Positions 39,028 to 47,624 of a stretch of DNA of 56,644 bases are shown one piece after another. Numbering within the stretch: position 1 is the stretch's first letter; each line of letters starts with the position of its first letter. Under the pieces are notes generated by a model. The model searched no databases, was not told the DNA's origin, and saw nothing but the letters and a program-made list of their open reading frames with translations. The position numbers were made by a program, and so were the translations under genes. Origin of the DNA: an uncultured Gemmatimonadota bacterium (GTDB taxonomy: Bacteria > Gemmatimonadota > Gemmatimonadetes > Longimicrobiales > Longimicrobiaceae); contig CADCTW010000085.1 of NCBI GenBank assembly GCA_902805735.1, positions 1-56,644 on the forward strand, in the 5' to 3' direction.

Positions 39028-39078
39028 GGGCACCAGGCACTAGGCACTAGGCACTGGGGTACTAGGCACCAGGCACTG
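39028..39078. repeat. Family 2 repeat, short copy
   Basis: Direct 7-base units (GGCACTA, repeated and slightly varied) between the two YkuD-related genes. The inverted partner arm is not obvious, so this may be a single-arm copy. Confidence 0.75.
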
Positions 39079-39099
39079 CTTCGATGGAGTAAAAGCGAG

Positions 39100-39960
39100 A
39101 TGAGCGAGCAATTCAGGGAGCGCAGGCCGGAGGACGTGCCCGAGAGGCGCAACTATACGCCGCCGGGACGGGTGCGGCGGATCGTGCACGACCATCCGTG
39201 GAAGGCGGTGCTGCTGATCCTGGCGGTGCTGCTCTCGGCGGGGGCGTTCGCGGCGTCGGCGGCGTGGGCGGTCAACGAGCGCTTCACGCGCCGGGTGACC
39301 GAGATGGCCTACCTCAACGACACCCGCGCGCTGGAGTTCGTGCGCAAGCGCGAAGCGGAGCTGGTGCAGACGGAGGCGGAGAAGGAGCGCGAGCTGGCGG
39401 CCAAGGAAGAGGAGCTGGCCCCGCGCAACCGCCCCTACATCGTGGTGTCGCTGGCCGAGCGGCGGATGCTGTACCTGCGCGGCGACGACACGCTCTACAA
39501 GGCCGCCGTCGCGGTGGGGTCGGGGAAGACGGTGGTGATCGAGGGGCGCACCAAGCGCTTCGTCACGCCGCGCGGGCGCATGTCCATCACCCACAAGGAG
39601 CTGGACCCCATCTGGGTTCCGCCCAACTGGCACTACGTGGAGATCGCGCGCAAGAACGGGCTGGGGCTCGTGGACATGAGCAACGCCTCGCCCAACGCGC
39701 TCCGCGGCTTCGCGGCCGGGCAGACGCCAATCCGTGGCGGCAAGGTGATCATCCCGCCCTGGGGGAGCCCGCAGCGCGCCATCAAGGGCGTGCTGGGCGC
39801 CGCCAAGCTGGAGATGTACGACGGCTACTACTTCCACGGCACGGACAAGCCCTCGTCCATCGGCACCGCCGCCAGCCACGGCTGCATCCGCATGCACCGT
39901 GCGGACATCCTGTGGATGTACCGGAACGTGGCCCTCGGCACGCCCGTCTACATCTACTAA
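39100..39960 (+). CDS. L,D-transpeptidase (YkuD domain)
   Basis: A 286-residue peptidoglycan cross-linking enzyme. It has a transmembrane anchor (about 30-55), a short Glu/Lys-rich coiled coil (about 80-105) and a C-terminal YkuD domain with the catalytic motif HGTDKPSSIGTAASHGCIRM (Cys in SHGCIRM) in the expected position near the end. YIVVSLAERRMLYLRG is the typical first strand pair. The upstream paralogue lacks the active site. Confidence 0.93.
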   Translation: MSEQFRERRPEDVPERRNYTPPGRVRRIVHDHPWKAVLLILAVLLSAGAFAASAAWAVNERFTRRVTEMAYLNDTRALEFVRKREAELVQTEAEKERELAAKEEELAPRNRPYIVVSLAERRMLYLRGDDTLYKAAVAVGSGKTVVIEGRTKRFVTPRGRMSITHKELDPIWVPPNWHYVEIARKNGLGLVDMSNASPNALRGFAAGQTPIRGGKVIIPPWGSPQRAIKGVLGAAKLEMYDGYYFHGTDKPSSIGTAASHGCIRMHRADILWMYRNVALGTPVYIY

Positions 39961-39966
39961 AAAGCG

Positions 39967-40030
39967 GTCACACAGAGGCACAGAGACACAGAGAAAAGCT
40001 CTTCTCTGTGGCTCTGTGCCTCTGTGTGAC
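39967..40030. repeat. Family 1 palindrome
   Basis: Full copy with changed unit order (GGCACAGAGACACAGAG), between the convergent transpeptidase and YhbY-type genes. Confidence 0.9.
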
Positions 40031-40041
40031 AATGTTTTCCG

Positions 40042-40341
40042 TCAGGTGGGGAGCTGGATCTCCGGCTTCTTCGGATCGGGACGGTAGAGGATGGCGGTGC
40101 GGCCGATGGCGGCGACCAGCATGGCCTGCTCCACGCGCGAGGCGAGCTCCTCGCCGGCTTGGCGGGCCGGGGCCGGGGCGGCTTCCTGGACCTTGACCTT
40201 CACCAGCTCGCGCGTGTTGAAGGCCTCCTGCGCCGAGCGCACGGCCGCGTCGGTGACGCCTTCCTTGCCGATCTGCACCACCGGCTTCAGGTGGTGGGCC
40301 AGCGCCCGCAGGTGGGCGCGCTGCTTGGAGGTGAGCTCCAC
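40042..40341 (-). CDS. yhbY: CRS1/YhbY-domain RNA-binding protein
   Basis: A 99-residue single-domain RNA-binding protein associated with ribosome assembly. The signature is LTSKQRAHLRALAHHLKPVVQIGKEGVTDA, followed by NTRELVKVKV. A GTG start at 40341 preceded by GGAGATCC gives the standard family length and a good ribosome-binding site; longer ATG starts add unrelated residues. Divergent from the DUF971 gene. Confidence 0.9.
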   Translation of the reverse strand: MELTSKQRAHLRALAHHLKPVVQIGKEGVTDAAVRSAQEAFNTRELVKVKVQEAAPAPARQAGEELASRVEQAMLVAAIGRTAILYRPDPKKPEIQLPT

Positions 40342-40435
40342 GGATCTCCGTCTCGCGTTGCGGGTGGATACGATGAGTTGCGCGGGGCGGCCGGGGCCGC
40401 TACCTGTACGCCCCCGGAACTTATCACGAGGAGAC

Positions 40436-40744
40436 ATGCGCGACGAATCGACGCCCGCCGAGATCGGGCCGACGGAAGACGGGAGCGAGCTGCGCATCCG
40501 CTGGCGCGACGGGGTGGTGAGCGACTATCCCCCGCGCTACCTGCGGCTCTGCTGCCCCTGCGCCGCCTGCGTGGAGGAGATGTCCGGCCGCCCCATCCTG
40601 GACCCCGCCTCCGTGCCGCTGGACGTGTACCCCGCGCGCGTGGAATACGTAGGCGACTACGCGCTCCGCTTCGACTGGAGCGACGGGCACCGCACCGGCA
40701 TCTACCCCTTCACCTACCTGCGCGAGCTCTCGCCCAGCAGCTAG
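40436..40744 (+). CDS. DUF971 family protein
   Basis: A 102-residue protein of the DUF971 type (related to the N-terminal domain of gamma-butyrobetaine hydroxylase). Motifs are IRWRDGVVSDYPPRYLRLCC and YALRFDWSDGHRTGIYPFTYLREL. Three cysteines (CCPCAAC) suggest metal binding. In other bacteria, family members lie near Fe-S assembly genes; none are here. GAGGAG precedes the start. Its stop overlaps the convergent receiver gene by 4 bases. Confidence 0.9.
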   Translation: MRDESTPAEIGPTEDGSELRIRWRDGVVSDYPPRYLRLCCPCAACVEEMSGRPILDPASVPLDVYPARVEYVGDYALRFDWSDGHRTGIYPFTYLRELSPSS

Positions 40745-41157
40745 CGCGCCGCCTCGGCCAGCCCCTCGGACGCGGCCTCCGGCCCCTCCGGCGGGCCCAC
40801 GTGCCGCCGCACCTCGGCCAGGAGGCGCGGCGGCATGCAGGGCTTGGTCAGCAGCCCCGCGAAACCCTCGGCCACCAGCTCCTCGCTGCTCACGGTGAGG
40901 CTCATGGCCGTGAGCGCCACCACGGGGATGCCGCGGGTGCGCGGATCGCCCTTCAGCACCTTCACCGCCTCCCGCCCGTCCATCACCGGCATCGCCAGGT
41001 CCATCACGATCATGTCCGGGCAGTGCTCGGCCGCCATCTCCACCGCTTCCTTGCCGTTGCGGGCGCCCAGCGCGGCGTACCCCTCCCGCTGCAGCACGGT
41101 GAGCAGCGCGAACCGGTTGTCTTCGTGGTCTTCGGCCAGCAAGATGGTTCGCGGCAT
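40741..41157 (-). CDS. Single-domain response regulator (CheY-like)
   Basis: A 138-residue receiver domain. Acidic residues AEDHEDN, the phospho-acceptor Asp in IVMDLAMPVMDG, the conserved Thr in VALTAMS and the Lys in LTKPCMPP are present. There is no output domain, only a short Glu/Ala-rich tail. Candidate partners within the window are the GAF kinase (18.0-19.2 kb) or the hybrid kinase (1.7-5.4 kb), but neither is adjacent. The start MPRTILLAEDHED excludes a longer frame that translates a repeat arm. Confidence 0.92.
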   Translation of the reverse strand: MPRTILLAEDHEDNRFALLTVLQREGYAALGARNGKEAVEMAAEHCPDMIVMDLAMPVMDGREAVKVLKGDPRTRGIPVVALTAMSLTVSSEELVAEGFAGLLTKPCMPPRLLAEVRRHVGPPEGPEAASEGLAEAAR

Positions 41158-41210
41158 ACCGATGCGTGTGAAGGCGTAATGGGAGGGCTCAACGACGCAA
41201 AAAGGGAGCC

Positions 41211-41275
41211 CCTCACACAGAGACACAGAGGCACGGAGAAGATATCCTTTCTCCGTGCCTCTGTGTCTCTATCCG
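41211..41275. repeat. Family 1 palindrome, outer right end altered
   Basis: Arms pair except for the outermost right bases (TCTCTATCCGAC in place of TCTCTGTGTGAG). It lies between the receiver gene start and the YceI gene stop. Confidence 0.88.
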
Positions 41276-41286
41276 ACACCGCGATT

Positions 41287-41907
41287 TTACGATGCCGGCT
41301 GCTCCACCGCTTCGATGTCGATGGTGATCTCCACCTCGTCGCCCAGCACGGCGCCGCCGCCCTCCGCCGCGCGGTTCCAGGTCACGTCGAAGTCCTTGCG
41401 GTTGATGGTGGTGGTCGCCTCGAAGCCGATGCGGCGCTTGCCGGCTACGCCCCCCACCTCACCCATCTGCCCCCTGAGCACCACCGGCTTGGTGATGCCG
41501 TGCATCGTCAGGTTCCCCGTCACGGTCAGGTTCCGGCCGCGCGTCTGCACGCGCGTGCTGCGGAAGGTGATCGTCGGGAACTTCTCCGCGTCGAAAAAGT
41601 CCGCCGAGCGCAGGTGGTTGTCGCGGCGCTCGCTGTTGGTGTCGATGCTCGCGGTGCGGATCTCCACCTGCACCGAGCCACCCGCCAGGTTCCGCGGGTC
41701 GGCGACGATCGTCCCCTTCCACTCGTTGAAGCTCCCCCGCACCCGGCTCACCAGGTGGCGAATGCGGAAGCTGATCGCCGAGTGCGACTGGTCGATCTGC
41801 CAGGTGACGGGCGCCACGGCCTCGGCGGGCGCGGGGGCGGCGGCCGGCGCGGGGGCCAGCGTGAGCGCGAGCGGGAAGAGGAGCGAGGCGACGATGCCTG
41901 CGGTCAT
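41287..41907 (-). CDS. Secreted YceI-family protein
   Basis: A 206-residue protein with a Sec signal peptide (MTAGIVASLLFPLALTLAPAPAAA) and a full YceI lipocalin-like barrel: TWQIDQSHSAISFRIRHLV, RSADFFDAEKFPTITFRST, GNLTMHGITKPVVL and GFEATTTINRKDFDVTWN. YceI proteins bind isoprenoid chains in the periplasm. It stands alone. GGAGAA upstream supports this start. Confidence 0.93.
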   Translation of the reverse strand: MTAGIVASLLFPLALTLAPAPAAAPAPAEAVAPVTWQIDQSHSAISFRIRHLVSRVRGSFNEWKGTIVADPRNLAGGSVQVEIRTASIDTNSERRDNHLRSADFFDAEKFPTITFRSTRVQTRGRNLTVTGNLTMHGITKPVVLRGQMGEVGGVAGKRRIGFEATTTINRKDFDVTWNRAAEGGGAVLGDEVEITIDIEAVEQPAS

Positions 41908-42001
41908 CGGGTGTTCTCCGGCGGTGTGGGATGAAAATGCTTCAGCGCTTAAGAACCCCGAGTCCCCCTGCGAGGTTCCCGCGCGGGGTGTGCCGGTGCC
42001 G

Positions 42002-42130
42002 GGCGAGTGAACTCGCGGCAACGAAAGCACGAAGTCCGCCTGCGCGGACTCGTTCCCACGGATTGGTGCCCGGGGAGGCGAGTCCGCGCAGGCGGACTTT
42101 GTGCCGTTGTTGCCGCGACTTCAGTCGCCG
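42002..42130. repeat. Family 4 inverted repeat
   Basis: GGCGAGTGAACTCGCGGCAA then GAAGTCCGCCTGCGCGGACT in the left half faces AGTCCGCGCAGGCGGACTTT and TTGCCGCGACTTCAGTCGCC in the right half, around a 30-base centre. A related copy is at 56173-56298. Upstream 41950-42000 holds a further GC-rich, partly self-complementary stretch. Confidence 0.8.
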
Positions 42131-42135
42131 GAACG

Positions 42136-43092
42136 TTACGGGCGGCCGCGGCGCTCCATGCGGTAGAGGTCCGCTTCCGCGGCGATGTAGCCGAAGGGGG
42201 TCCAGTTCTCCGCCTGCACCACGCGCCACAGGATGTCTTCGCCCTCGCGGCGGCGGCCGTTGTGGAGGTGCCAGGCGGCCACGCCGTATCCCTGCACCGC
42301 CAGGTCCGCCGCGTCGCCGCTATCGGTGAGCACGGAGTCGGGGGGAAGCTCGCCGCGGTACAGCCGCAGCAGGCGCAGGTAGGGGAGGTTCTCGATCACC
42401 TTCATGTCCGGGCGCACCGGCTCCAGCACCCGCGCCGCCTCGGCGGTGCGGCCGGCGCGGCGGAGGGACAGGTACAGCCAGTTGCTGGCGGCGGCCAGGG
42501 AGTCGTCGTTGCGCGCGCGCGCCACCGCCTGCCGGAAGGCGGCGGCGGCCCGCATCCACTCGCCGCGCAGGTAGTGCGCGAGCCCCAGGTGGTACCAGAT
42601 GTTGCCCTGCAGCGTGCTGAGCGGGATGTTCTGCTCGTTGGGCATCCCGTCCGGCTCCGGCTCGTCCGGCCTGCCGGCGGTGAGCAGCGTGGCCCGGCGC
42701 AGGTCGCGCGCGGCCTGGTCGAAGCGGCGCACCGTGATGTAGCGGTGCCCGCGGTGGCGGTACATGCGCGCGTCGCGGGGGTGCCGCGCGATCCCCTCGC
42801 TGAAGATGCGGATGGCGTCCCGGTAGCGCCCCAGGTACGCGGTGCGCCGCCCGTACCAGATCAGCGCGTCGGCGCTGGCGGGGTTGGCCTCGTACGCCTG
42901 GCGCGCGGCCGCGAGCTCCGCCTCCAGCCGGGCGCGGCGCTCCAGGGGCAGCTCGGGGGTGTACAGCGGGTTGCGCGACAGCGACACCGCCTCCGGCCGG
43001 CCGAGGTCGGGGGTGGTTGCGCGCCGCACAGTGGGGACGCAGGCCGCCATGCTCAGGGCGGCGATGGAGATGAGCGCGGCGACGGGCTTCAT
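42136..43092 (-). CDS. TPR-repeat lipoprotein
   Basis: A 318-residue exported protein with a lipobox (LSMAAC, Cys18). Several helical tetratricopeptide repeats follow (for example ALIWYGRRTAYLGRYRDAIR, ARMYRHRGHRYITVRRFDQA, NIWYHLGLAHYLRGEWMRAA). TPR lipoproteins scaffold envelope complexes; partners here are unknown. The last 60 residues lack repeats. The stop lies 6 bases from a family 4 element. Confidence 0.85.
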   Translation of the reverse strand: MKPVAALISIAALSMAACVPTVRRATTPDLGRPEAVSLSRNPLYTPELPLERRARLEAELAAARQAYEANPASADALIWYGRRTAYLGRYRDAIRIFSEGIARHPRDARMYRHRGHRYITVRRFDQAARDLRRATLLTAGRPDEPEPDGMPNEQNIPLSTLQGNIWYHLGLAHYLRGEWMRAAAAFRQAVARARNDDSLAAASNWLYLSLRRAGRTAEAARVLEPVRPDMKVIENLPYLRLLRLYRGELPPDSVLTDSGDAADLAVQGYGVAAWHLHNGRRREGEDILWRVVQAENWTPFGYIAAEADLYRMERRGRP

Positions 43093-43483
43093 GTGCGGCT
43101 CTCCTCGGTCTGGCGCCGGCGGGGATGGTGCCGGCGGGGCCGGGCGGATCGGGCCTCGCCTGCCACGATAGGCGCCCCGGAGCAAAAAGGAAAGGGCATC
43201 CCGGCCCCGTGCGCGCCGATGGCGCCGTAGCGCGCAGGCGGGAGCGCGCGGGTGGAGCGTTCAGTGCGAGCGCGTTACCTTGCCGCCTCCCGGAGAACGG
43301 CGTTTGCGTTCGAGTGTCGGAGAACCCCGCGTGCATCCCCCGGAAGTCCTGAGTGCTAAGTGCTAAGTGCTAAGCGCTGAACTGCAGTTACCAGGCACTA
43401 GGCACTAGGCACTAGGCACTGGACTTAGCACTCAGGACTCAGGACTTCGGTTTCGCTCACCGGCATCACGGAGCGACAAAGAG
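43093..43483. other. Intergenic region carrying a family 2 repeat
   Basis: No gene is seen. The segment contains the long family 2 element (43344-43449) between divergent genes. A promoter for each side is expected but not resolved. Confidence 0.5.
43344..43449. repeat. Family 2 inverted repeat, long copy
   Basis: The left end has AGTCCTGAGTGCTAAGTGC with repeated GTGCTAA units. The right half has repeated GGCACTA units, then TTAGCACTCAGGACT, the inverse of the left end. Overall form matches the copy at 19293-19408. Confidence 0.88.
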
Positions 43484-44668
43484 ATGAAGCCGCGGACGCC
43501 GCTGATGCGGGGCAACGTCCTCTGGCTCAGCGTGGTCAGCTTCCTGAACGACGCCGCCAGCGAGATGATCTACCCGCTCCTCCCCCTCTTCCTCACCGGG
43601 ACGCTGGGGGTGGGGGCGGCCTTCGTCGGAGTCGTGGAGGGAGCGGCGGAGAGCCTTTCCAGTCTTCTGAAGCTCGCGGGCGGATGGCTGTCCGACCGGC
43701 TGGGGCGGCGGCACGCGCTGGTGGCGTGGGGATACGGGATCGCGGCGCTGGGACGCCCGCTGGTGGCGGTGGCGACGGCCGGATGGCAGGTGCTGGCCGT
43801 GCGCATGGCGGACCGCGTGGGGAAGGGCCTCCGCTCCGCCCCGCGCGACGCCCTGCTCGCCGAGTCCGTTCCCGAGGCGCGGCGGGGGGAGGCGTTCGGG
43901 ATCCATCGCGCGGCGGACCACGCGGGTGCCGTGGCGGGGCCGCTCCTCGCCACCGGCGTCCTCCTCCTCTACCCGGGCGACCTGCGGCGCGTGTTTGCGC
44001 TGGCGCTCGTTCCGGGCCTCCTGACGCTCGCGGTCGCCATCTGGATGGTCCGCGATCCGCGCCCCGAGTCGCCCGCGCCGGGCCCAGCCGCGCCCGAAGT
44101 GCGTCTTTCGGGGCTGGGGCCGCGCTTTCCGCGCCTGCTGGGCGTGCTGGCCCTGTTCGCGCTGGGCAACGCCTCCGACGCGTTCCTCCTGCTGCGCGCG
44201 CGGGAGCTGGGGGTCGCGACGGCGCTGATCCCGCTCCTGTGGGCCGCGCTGCACGCCAGCAAGTCGTTGTGGAGCCTGGTGGGCGGGCGGCTGAGCGACC
44301 GGGTGGGCGCGCGTGGGGCCATCATCGCCGGGTGGGTGGTGTACGCGCTGGTGTACGCGGGGTTCGCGGCGGCGTGGGCCCCCTGGCACGCGTGGGCCCT
44401 CTTCCTGGTCTACGGCCTATTCTACGGGCTCACCGAGGCACCGGAAAAGGTGCTCGTCGCCGCCATGGCGCCGGCGGGGCTGCGCGGCCGCGCGTTCGGC
44501 GCCTACCACTTCGTCGTGGGGATCGTGGCCCTCCCCGCCAGCCTCCTCTTCGGCGCGCTGTGGGAGGCCTTCGGAGCGCCCACGGCGTTCGTCGCCGGGG
44601 CGGCCCTGGCCGGGGCGGCGGCGCTCCTCCTCCCCCTCGCGCTGGCCGGCCGGAGTGTCCACGGGTGA
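43484..44668 (+). CDS. Major facilitator superfamily transporter
   Basis: A 394-residue transporter with about 12 transmembrane helices. The cytoplasmic loop 2-3 signature is GWLSDRLGRRHALV, repeated as GGRLSDRVGARGAII in the second half. The N-terminal WLSVVSFLNDAASEMIYPLLPLFL is characteristic of a common subgroup of unassigned bacterial MFS carriers. The substrate is unknown. The gene follows a family 2 repeat. Confidence 0.9.
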   Translation: MKPRTPLMRGNVLWLSVVSFLNDAASEMIYPLLPLFLTGTLGVGAAFVGVVEGAAESLSSLLKLAGGWLSDRLGRRHALVAWGYGIAALGRPLVAVATAGWQVLAVRMADRVGKGLRSAPRDALLAESVPEARRGEAFGIHRAADHAGAVAGPLLATGVLLLYPGDLRRVFALALVPGLLTLAVAIWMVRDPRPESPAPGPAAPEVRLSGLGPRFPRLLGVLALFALGNASDAFLLLRARELGVATALIPLLWAALHASKSLWSLVGGRLSDRVGARGAIIAGWVVYALVYAGFAAAWAPWHAWALFLVYGLFYGLTEAPEKVLVAAMAPAGLRGRAFGAYHFVVGIVALPASLLFGALWEAFGAPTAFVAGAALAGAAALLLPLALAGRSVHG

Positions 44669-44755
44669 TTCACGGAACGGCTTTTGCCCCAGCGTGTTGC
44701 GAGCGGAGGCCGGGACCGGCCGCCGCCTGTGGAACCCAGGCACTGCGAGGCAACG

Positions 44756-44956
44756 ATGGATGAACGGAACCTGACCGAGCGCGGTCTCGACAACTCGCTC
44801 GAAGGCAAGGGCACCGACCTGAAGGGCAAGGTCAAGGATGCGCTGGGCGGCCTCACCGGCGACACCAGCCTCCAGGGCGAAGGCAAGCTCGACCAGCTCA
44901 AGGGCAAGGTGCAGGACACCTTCGGCAAGGCCCAGCGCGAGATCGACAAGCCCTGA
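44756..44956 (+). CDS. CsbD-family stress protein
   Basis: A 66-residue, highly charged protein with the CsbD pattern (GKGTDLKGKVKDALGGLTGD, GKLDQLKGKVQDTFGKAQ). CsbD-like proteins accumulate under general stress; their biochemical role is unclear. A TGCGAGGCAACG leader gives a fair ribosome-binding site. A family 1 palindrome follows the stop. Confidence 0.9.
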   Translation: MDERNLTERGLDNSLEGKGTDLKGKVKDALGGLTGDTSLQGEGKLDQLKGKVQDTFGKAQREIDKP

Positions 44957-44961
44957 ACTGA

Positions 44962-45031
44962 AGGGGCTCACACAGAGACACAGAGGCACAGAGGCTGGTT
45001 CTTCTCTGTGCCTCTGTGTCTCTGTGTGAGG
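44962..45031. repeat. Family 1 palindrome
   Basis: Full copy between CsbD and FdhD genes, with perfect arms except in the variable loop (GCTGGTTCTT). Confidence 0.92.
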
Positions 45032-45067
45032 CTTGCGGGGCCAGCGCGGCACTCACACCTTTCGGCC

Positions 45068-45925
45068 ATGGCACAACTGCGCCGCGCCAGCACCGTACGC
45101 CGCCCCGTGGAGCAGGTCTCCGTGGGGCCGGACGGGGTCGCGCGGCGCACGCGGGCGGACTCGCTGGCCACCGAGGAGCCGCTGGAGATCCGCGTGGCCG
45201 GCACGCGCGTGGCCGTCACCATGCGCACCCCGGGGGCGGACTTCGAGCTCGCGGCCGGCTTCCTCTTCGCGGAGGGGATCGTTTCGTCCGGGCGCGACGT
45301 GGCGGCGATCCGCTACTGCACGGAGGGCGAGCAGAACTTCAACGTGGTGGACGTGGTGCTCGCCCCGGGCGCCGCGTGGGACCCGGCCACGCTCGCGGCG
45401 CGCGCCTTTGCCGTGACCTCCGCGTGCGGCGTGTGCGGCAAGGCGAGCATCGAAGAGGCGCTCGGGCCCGCCTGCCCCCGCGTTTCCAGCGACCTGGTGG
45501 TCCCCGCCGAAGTCCTCCTCTCGCTTCCCGACACGCTGCGCGCCGCCCAGGCGGTGTTCGACCGCACCGGCGGCCTGCACGCCGCGGCGCTCTTCACCGC
45601 CGGGGGCCAGCTGGTGCGGGTGCGCGAGGACGTGGGGCGGCACAACGCGCTGGACAAGCTGGTGGGCGCCGCCCTCCTCAACGGCGAGATCCCGCTCTCG
45701 CGGGGCATCGTGCTGGCGAGCGGGCGCCTCTCCTTCGAGCTGGCCCAAAAGGCCGCGCGGGCTGGGGTCCCCGTGCTGGCGGCGGTTTCGGCGCCCAGCA
45801 GCCTGGCGGTGGAGCTGGCGCAATCGGTGGGAATGACGCTGGCGGGCTTCGTACGGGGCTCGCGCTTCAACGTGTACGCCGGCGGCGCCCGCATCGCCGC
45901 CATGCAAACGACGGGTAGCGGATGA
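45068..45925 (+). CDS. fdhD: FdhD-type sulfurtransferase for formate dehydrogenase
   Basis: A 285-residue FdhD protein, which transfers sulfur to the bis-MGD molybdenum cofactor of formate dehydrogenase. Signatures are [26 protein letters not shown], the active-site TSACGVCGK cysteines, [15 protein letters not shown] and [13 protein letters not shown]. No formate dehydrogenase gene lies in the window. The start MAQLRRA avoids codons from the repeat upstream. Its stop overlaps the next gene (ATGA). Confidence 0.94.
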   Translation: MAQLRRASTVRRPVEQVSVGPDGVARRTRADSLATEEPLEIRVAGTRVAVTMRTPGADFELAAGFLFAEGIVSSGRDVAAIRYCTEGEQNFNVVDVVLAPGAAWDPATLAARAFAVTSACGVCGKASIEEALGPACPRVSSDLVVPAEVLLSLPDTLRAAQAVFDRTGGLHAAALFTAGGQLVRVREDVGRHNALDKLVGAALLNGEIPLSRGIVLASGRLSFELAQKAARAGVPVLAAVSAPSSLAVELAQSVGMTLAGFVRGSRFNVYAGGARIAAMQTTGSG

Positions 45926-46611
45926 TGATCCATTCGGGACGGATGTTGGTGCTCCTCCTGCTGGCCGCGTGCGGCGGGAGCGGGGGCGAGCTGCGCGAAG
46001 CCACCGAGCGCCGCCGCGCCGAGACCGCCGGCGCGGACACCGCGGCCGAAGTGGCCGCGCGCGACACGGGGGAGTTCCGTGCCCCCGCCTTCGTGGACAC
46101 CTCCGCCGCGGCGCCCGCCCCGGCGCCCGCGGACACGACGCCGGCTCCCGCGCCGGCCGGCAACCCGCCCGGCCAGCCGGAGTGGAGCGCCGCCACCCGC
46201 CAGGGCGGGCGCGAGGGGGGCAGCACCTCTACCCTGCGCGGGATGCGGGTGGGGCAGAACGCGGGCTTCGACCGGCTGGTGCTCGACTTTGGCGCGGACC
46301 CGGTGCCGCCGTACCACGTGGAGTACGTGGACTCGCCGGTGCACGCCTGCGGCTCGGGCGATCCGGTGCCGGTGGCGGGGGAGGGCTTCCTGCTGGTGCG
46401 GATGCGCTCGGCGCAGGCGCACGACGAGGCAGGGCGCGCCACCGTCCAGCAGCGCCAGATCGTCCCGCGCACCCCCGTCCTGCGCGAGGTGGAGATGATC
46501 TGCGACTTCGAGGGGATGATCGAGATCGTGATGGGTGTGCAAACTCCCAACCCTTACCGCGTTCTGGTGGTGCCGGCTCCCAACCGGCTGATCGTGGACG
46601 TTCGCCAGTAG
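45922..46611 (+). CDS. Lipoprotein with AMIN-like domain
   Basis: A 229-residue lipoprotein (LLLAAC lipobox). A long Ala/Pro/Thr-rich segment (about 35-100) leads to a beta-rich domain (about 105-228; [20 protein letters not shown] and NRLIVDVRQ) like the AMIN-like domain of some periplasmic cell-wall proteins. Its ATG overlaps the FdhD stop (ATGA), though a functional link with FdhD is not evident. Confidence 0.7.
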   Translation: MMIHSGRMLVLLLLAACGGSGGELREATERRRAETAGADTAAEVAARDTGEFRAPAFVDTSAAAPAPAPADTTPAPAPAGNPPGQPEWSAATRQGGREGGSTSTLRGMRVGQNAGFDRLVLDFGADPVPPYHVEYVDSPVHACGSGDPVPVAGEGFLLVRMRSAQAHDEAGRATVQQRQIVPRTPVLREVEMICDFEGMIEIVMGVQTPNPYRVLVVPAPNRLIVDVRQ

Positions 46612-46640
46612 CTCGCCCCCCCCGCTGAACCTCACGGAAG

Positions 46641-47141
46641 ATGAAACCGGCCCTCACCCTGCTCGCCCTGCTCTGCCTGTCGATCCCCGCCGCCGCGCAG
46701 CGCCGCCCCGAGCCCCTGGTGCCGGCGGGCGCGCAATGGAGCGTCCGCGACACCGTCATCGCCCCGCAGGCGGAGCCGCGGCGCCAGCGGGGCAGCACCG
46801 AAGCGCGTATCGCCAGCCGCACGCTGGCGGCGGGCGGCGGGATGGTGCTGGGGTTCTTTGGCGGGGCGGTGCTGGGGGCCGTGTCGACGGGCGGCGCCGA
46901 TATAGCCCCCGTCATCCTGGGGGCGGGGGGCGGGGCGATGATCCTGGGCGGGGTCGGGGCGGGGCTCCCGGACTTCGGCGGGCGCTGCACCCGGTCCGAG
47001 CGCACCCTGCGCGGCGCGCTCGGCGGCACCGTCGCCGCGGCCGCCGCGCTCCTGATGCTCACCAAGCTGCGCAACGAGCTGGTGGACGGTGTGGCGATCG
47101 TCGGAGTGCCGCTGGGAGCCGCGATCGCGGCGGACTGCTGA
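46641..47141 (+). CDS. Exported hypothetical protein with glycine-rich membrane segments
   Basis: A 166-residue protein with a signal peptide (MKPALTLLALLCLSIPAAAQ) and two Gly/Ala-rich hydrophobic stretches (about 65-115, GGGMVLGFFGGAVLGAVSTG, and about 128-165), with two Cys. These look like glycine-zipper membrane segments. The function is unknown. Confidence 0.6.
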   Translation: MKPALTLLALLCLSIPAAAQRRPEPLVPAGAQWSVRDTVIAPQAEPRRQRGSTEARIASRTLAAGGGMVLGFFGGAVLGAVSTGGADIAPVILGAGGGAMILGGVGAGLPDFGGRCTRSERTLRGALGGTVAAAAALLMLTKLRNELVDGVAIVGVPLGAAIAADC

Positions 47142-47209
47142 AACCAGCGGCGGAGTACCTCCGTACCAACCCGGGTCGCCGGTCCACCCGCTCGCCGAGA
47201 TTCCACACC

Positions 47210-47557
47210 ATGACCGAACGGAACGTACGCGCCCTCGTCCTCATCCGGGACCTGATCCTCTTCCACATCAAGCTGCTGCTGGATGGGGTCAAGGGCTTCA
47301 TCATGTTCTGGTTCTCCATCACCGCCGTGCTCGCGGACCTGTTCCTCCTGCGCAAGTCGGAGCGGGGCAACTACTTCTATGCCTGCCTGCGGATGGGCGA
47401 GCGCTTCGACCTGTGGCTCAACCTCTACGCCCCCGCCCGCCACGCCAACGACAACCGCGACGGTCTGTTCGGCGAGAGCCGCGCGGGCGACGACACCTTC
47501 GTGGGGCGCATGGAAGAGATGGTGCGCCGCGGGCCGGAGCCGGTCGTGCGCAAGTAA
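47210..47557 (+). CDS. Small membrane-associated hypothetical protein, 115 aa
   Basis: A 115-residue protein with a hydrophobic region at about 8-50 (VLIRDLILFHIKLLLDGVKG, FIMFWFSITAVLADLFLL), a helix of aromatic and charged residues, and a hydrophilic tail. I do not recognise it. It may be coupled with the preceding gene, about 70 bases upstream. Its stop is followed by a degenerate family 1 palindrome. Confidence 0.65.
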   Translation: MTERNVRALVLIRDLILFHIKLLLDGVKGFIMFWFSITAVLADLFLLRKSERGNYFYACLRMGERFDLWLNLYAPARHANDNRDGLFGESRAGDDTFVGRMEEMVRRGPEPVVRK

Positions 47558-47563
47558 AAGCGG

Positions 47564-47624
47564 GACTCACACAGAGACACGGAGGCACAGAGATGGGTTC
47601 ATCTCTGTGCTTCCGCGTTTCTGG
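47564..47624. repeat. Family 1 palindrome, right arm degenerate and part of a coding region
   Basis: The left arm is intact, but the right arm has changed to CTCTGTGCTTCCGCGTTTCTGG. On the minus strand the right-arm side encodes the last codons and TGA stop of the next gene. Confidence 0.8.

Noticed and set aside
45068..45925. Functional link between FdhD and the molybdoenzyme at 9-12 kb
   Set aside because: FdhD serves the bis-MGD cofactor of formate dehydrogenases, whereas xanthine-dehydrogenase-type enzymes use a different maturation factor; distance also argues against it.
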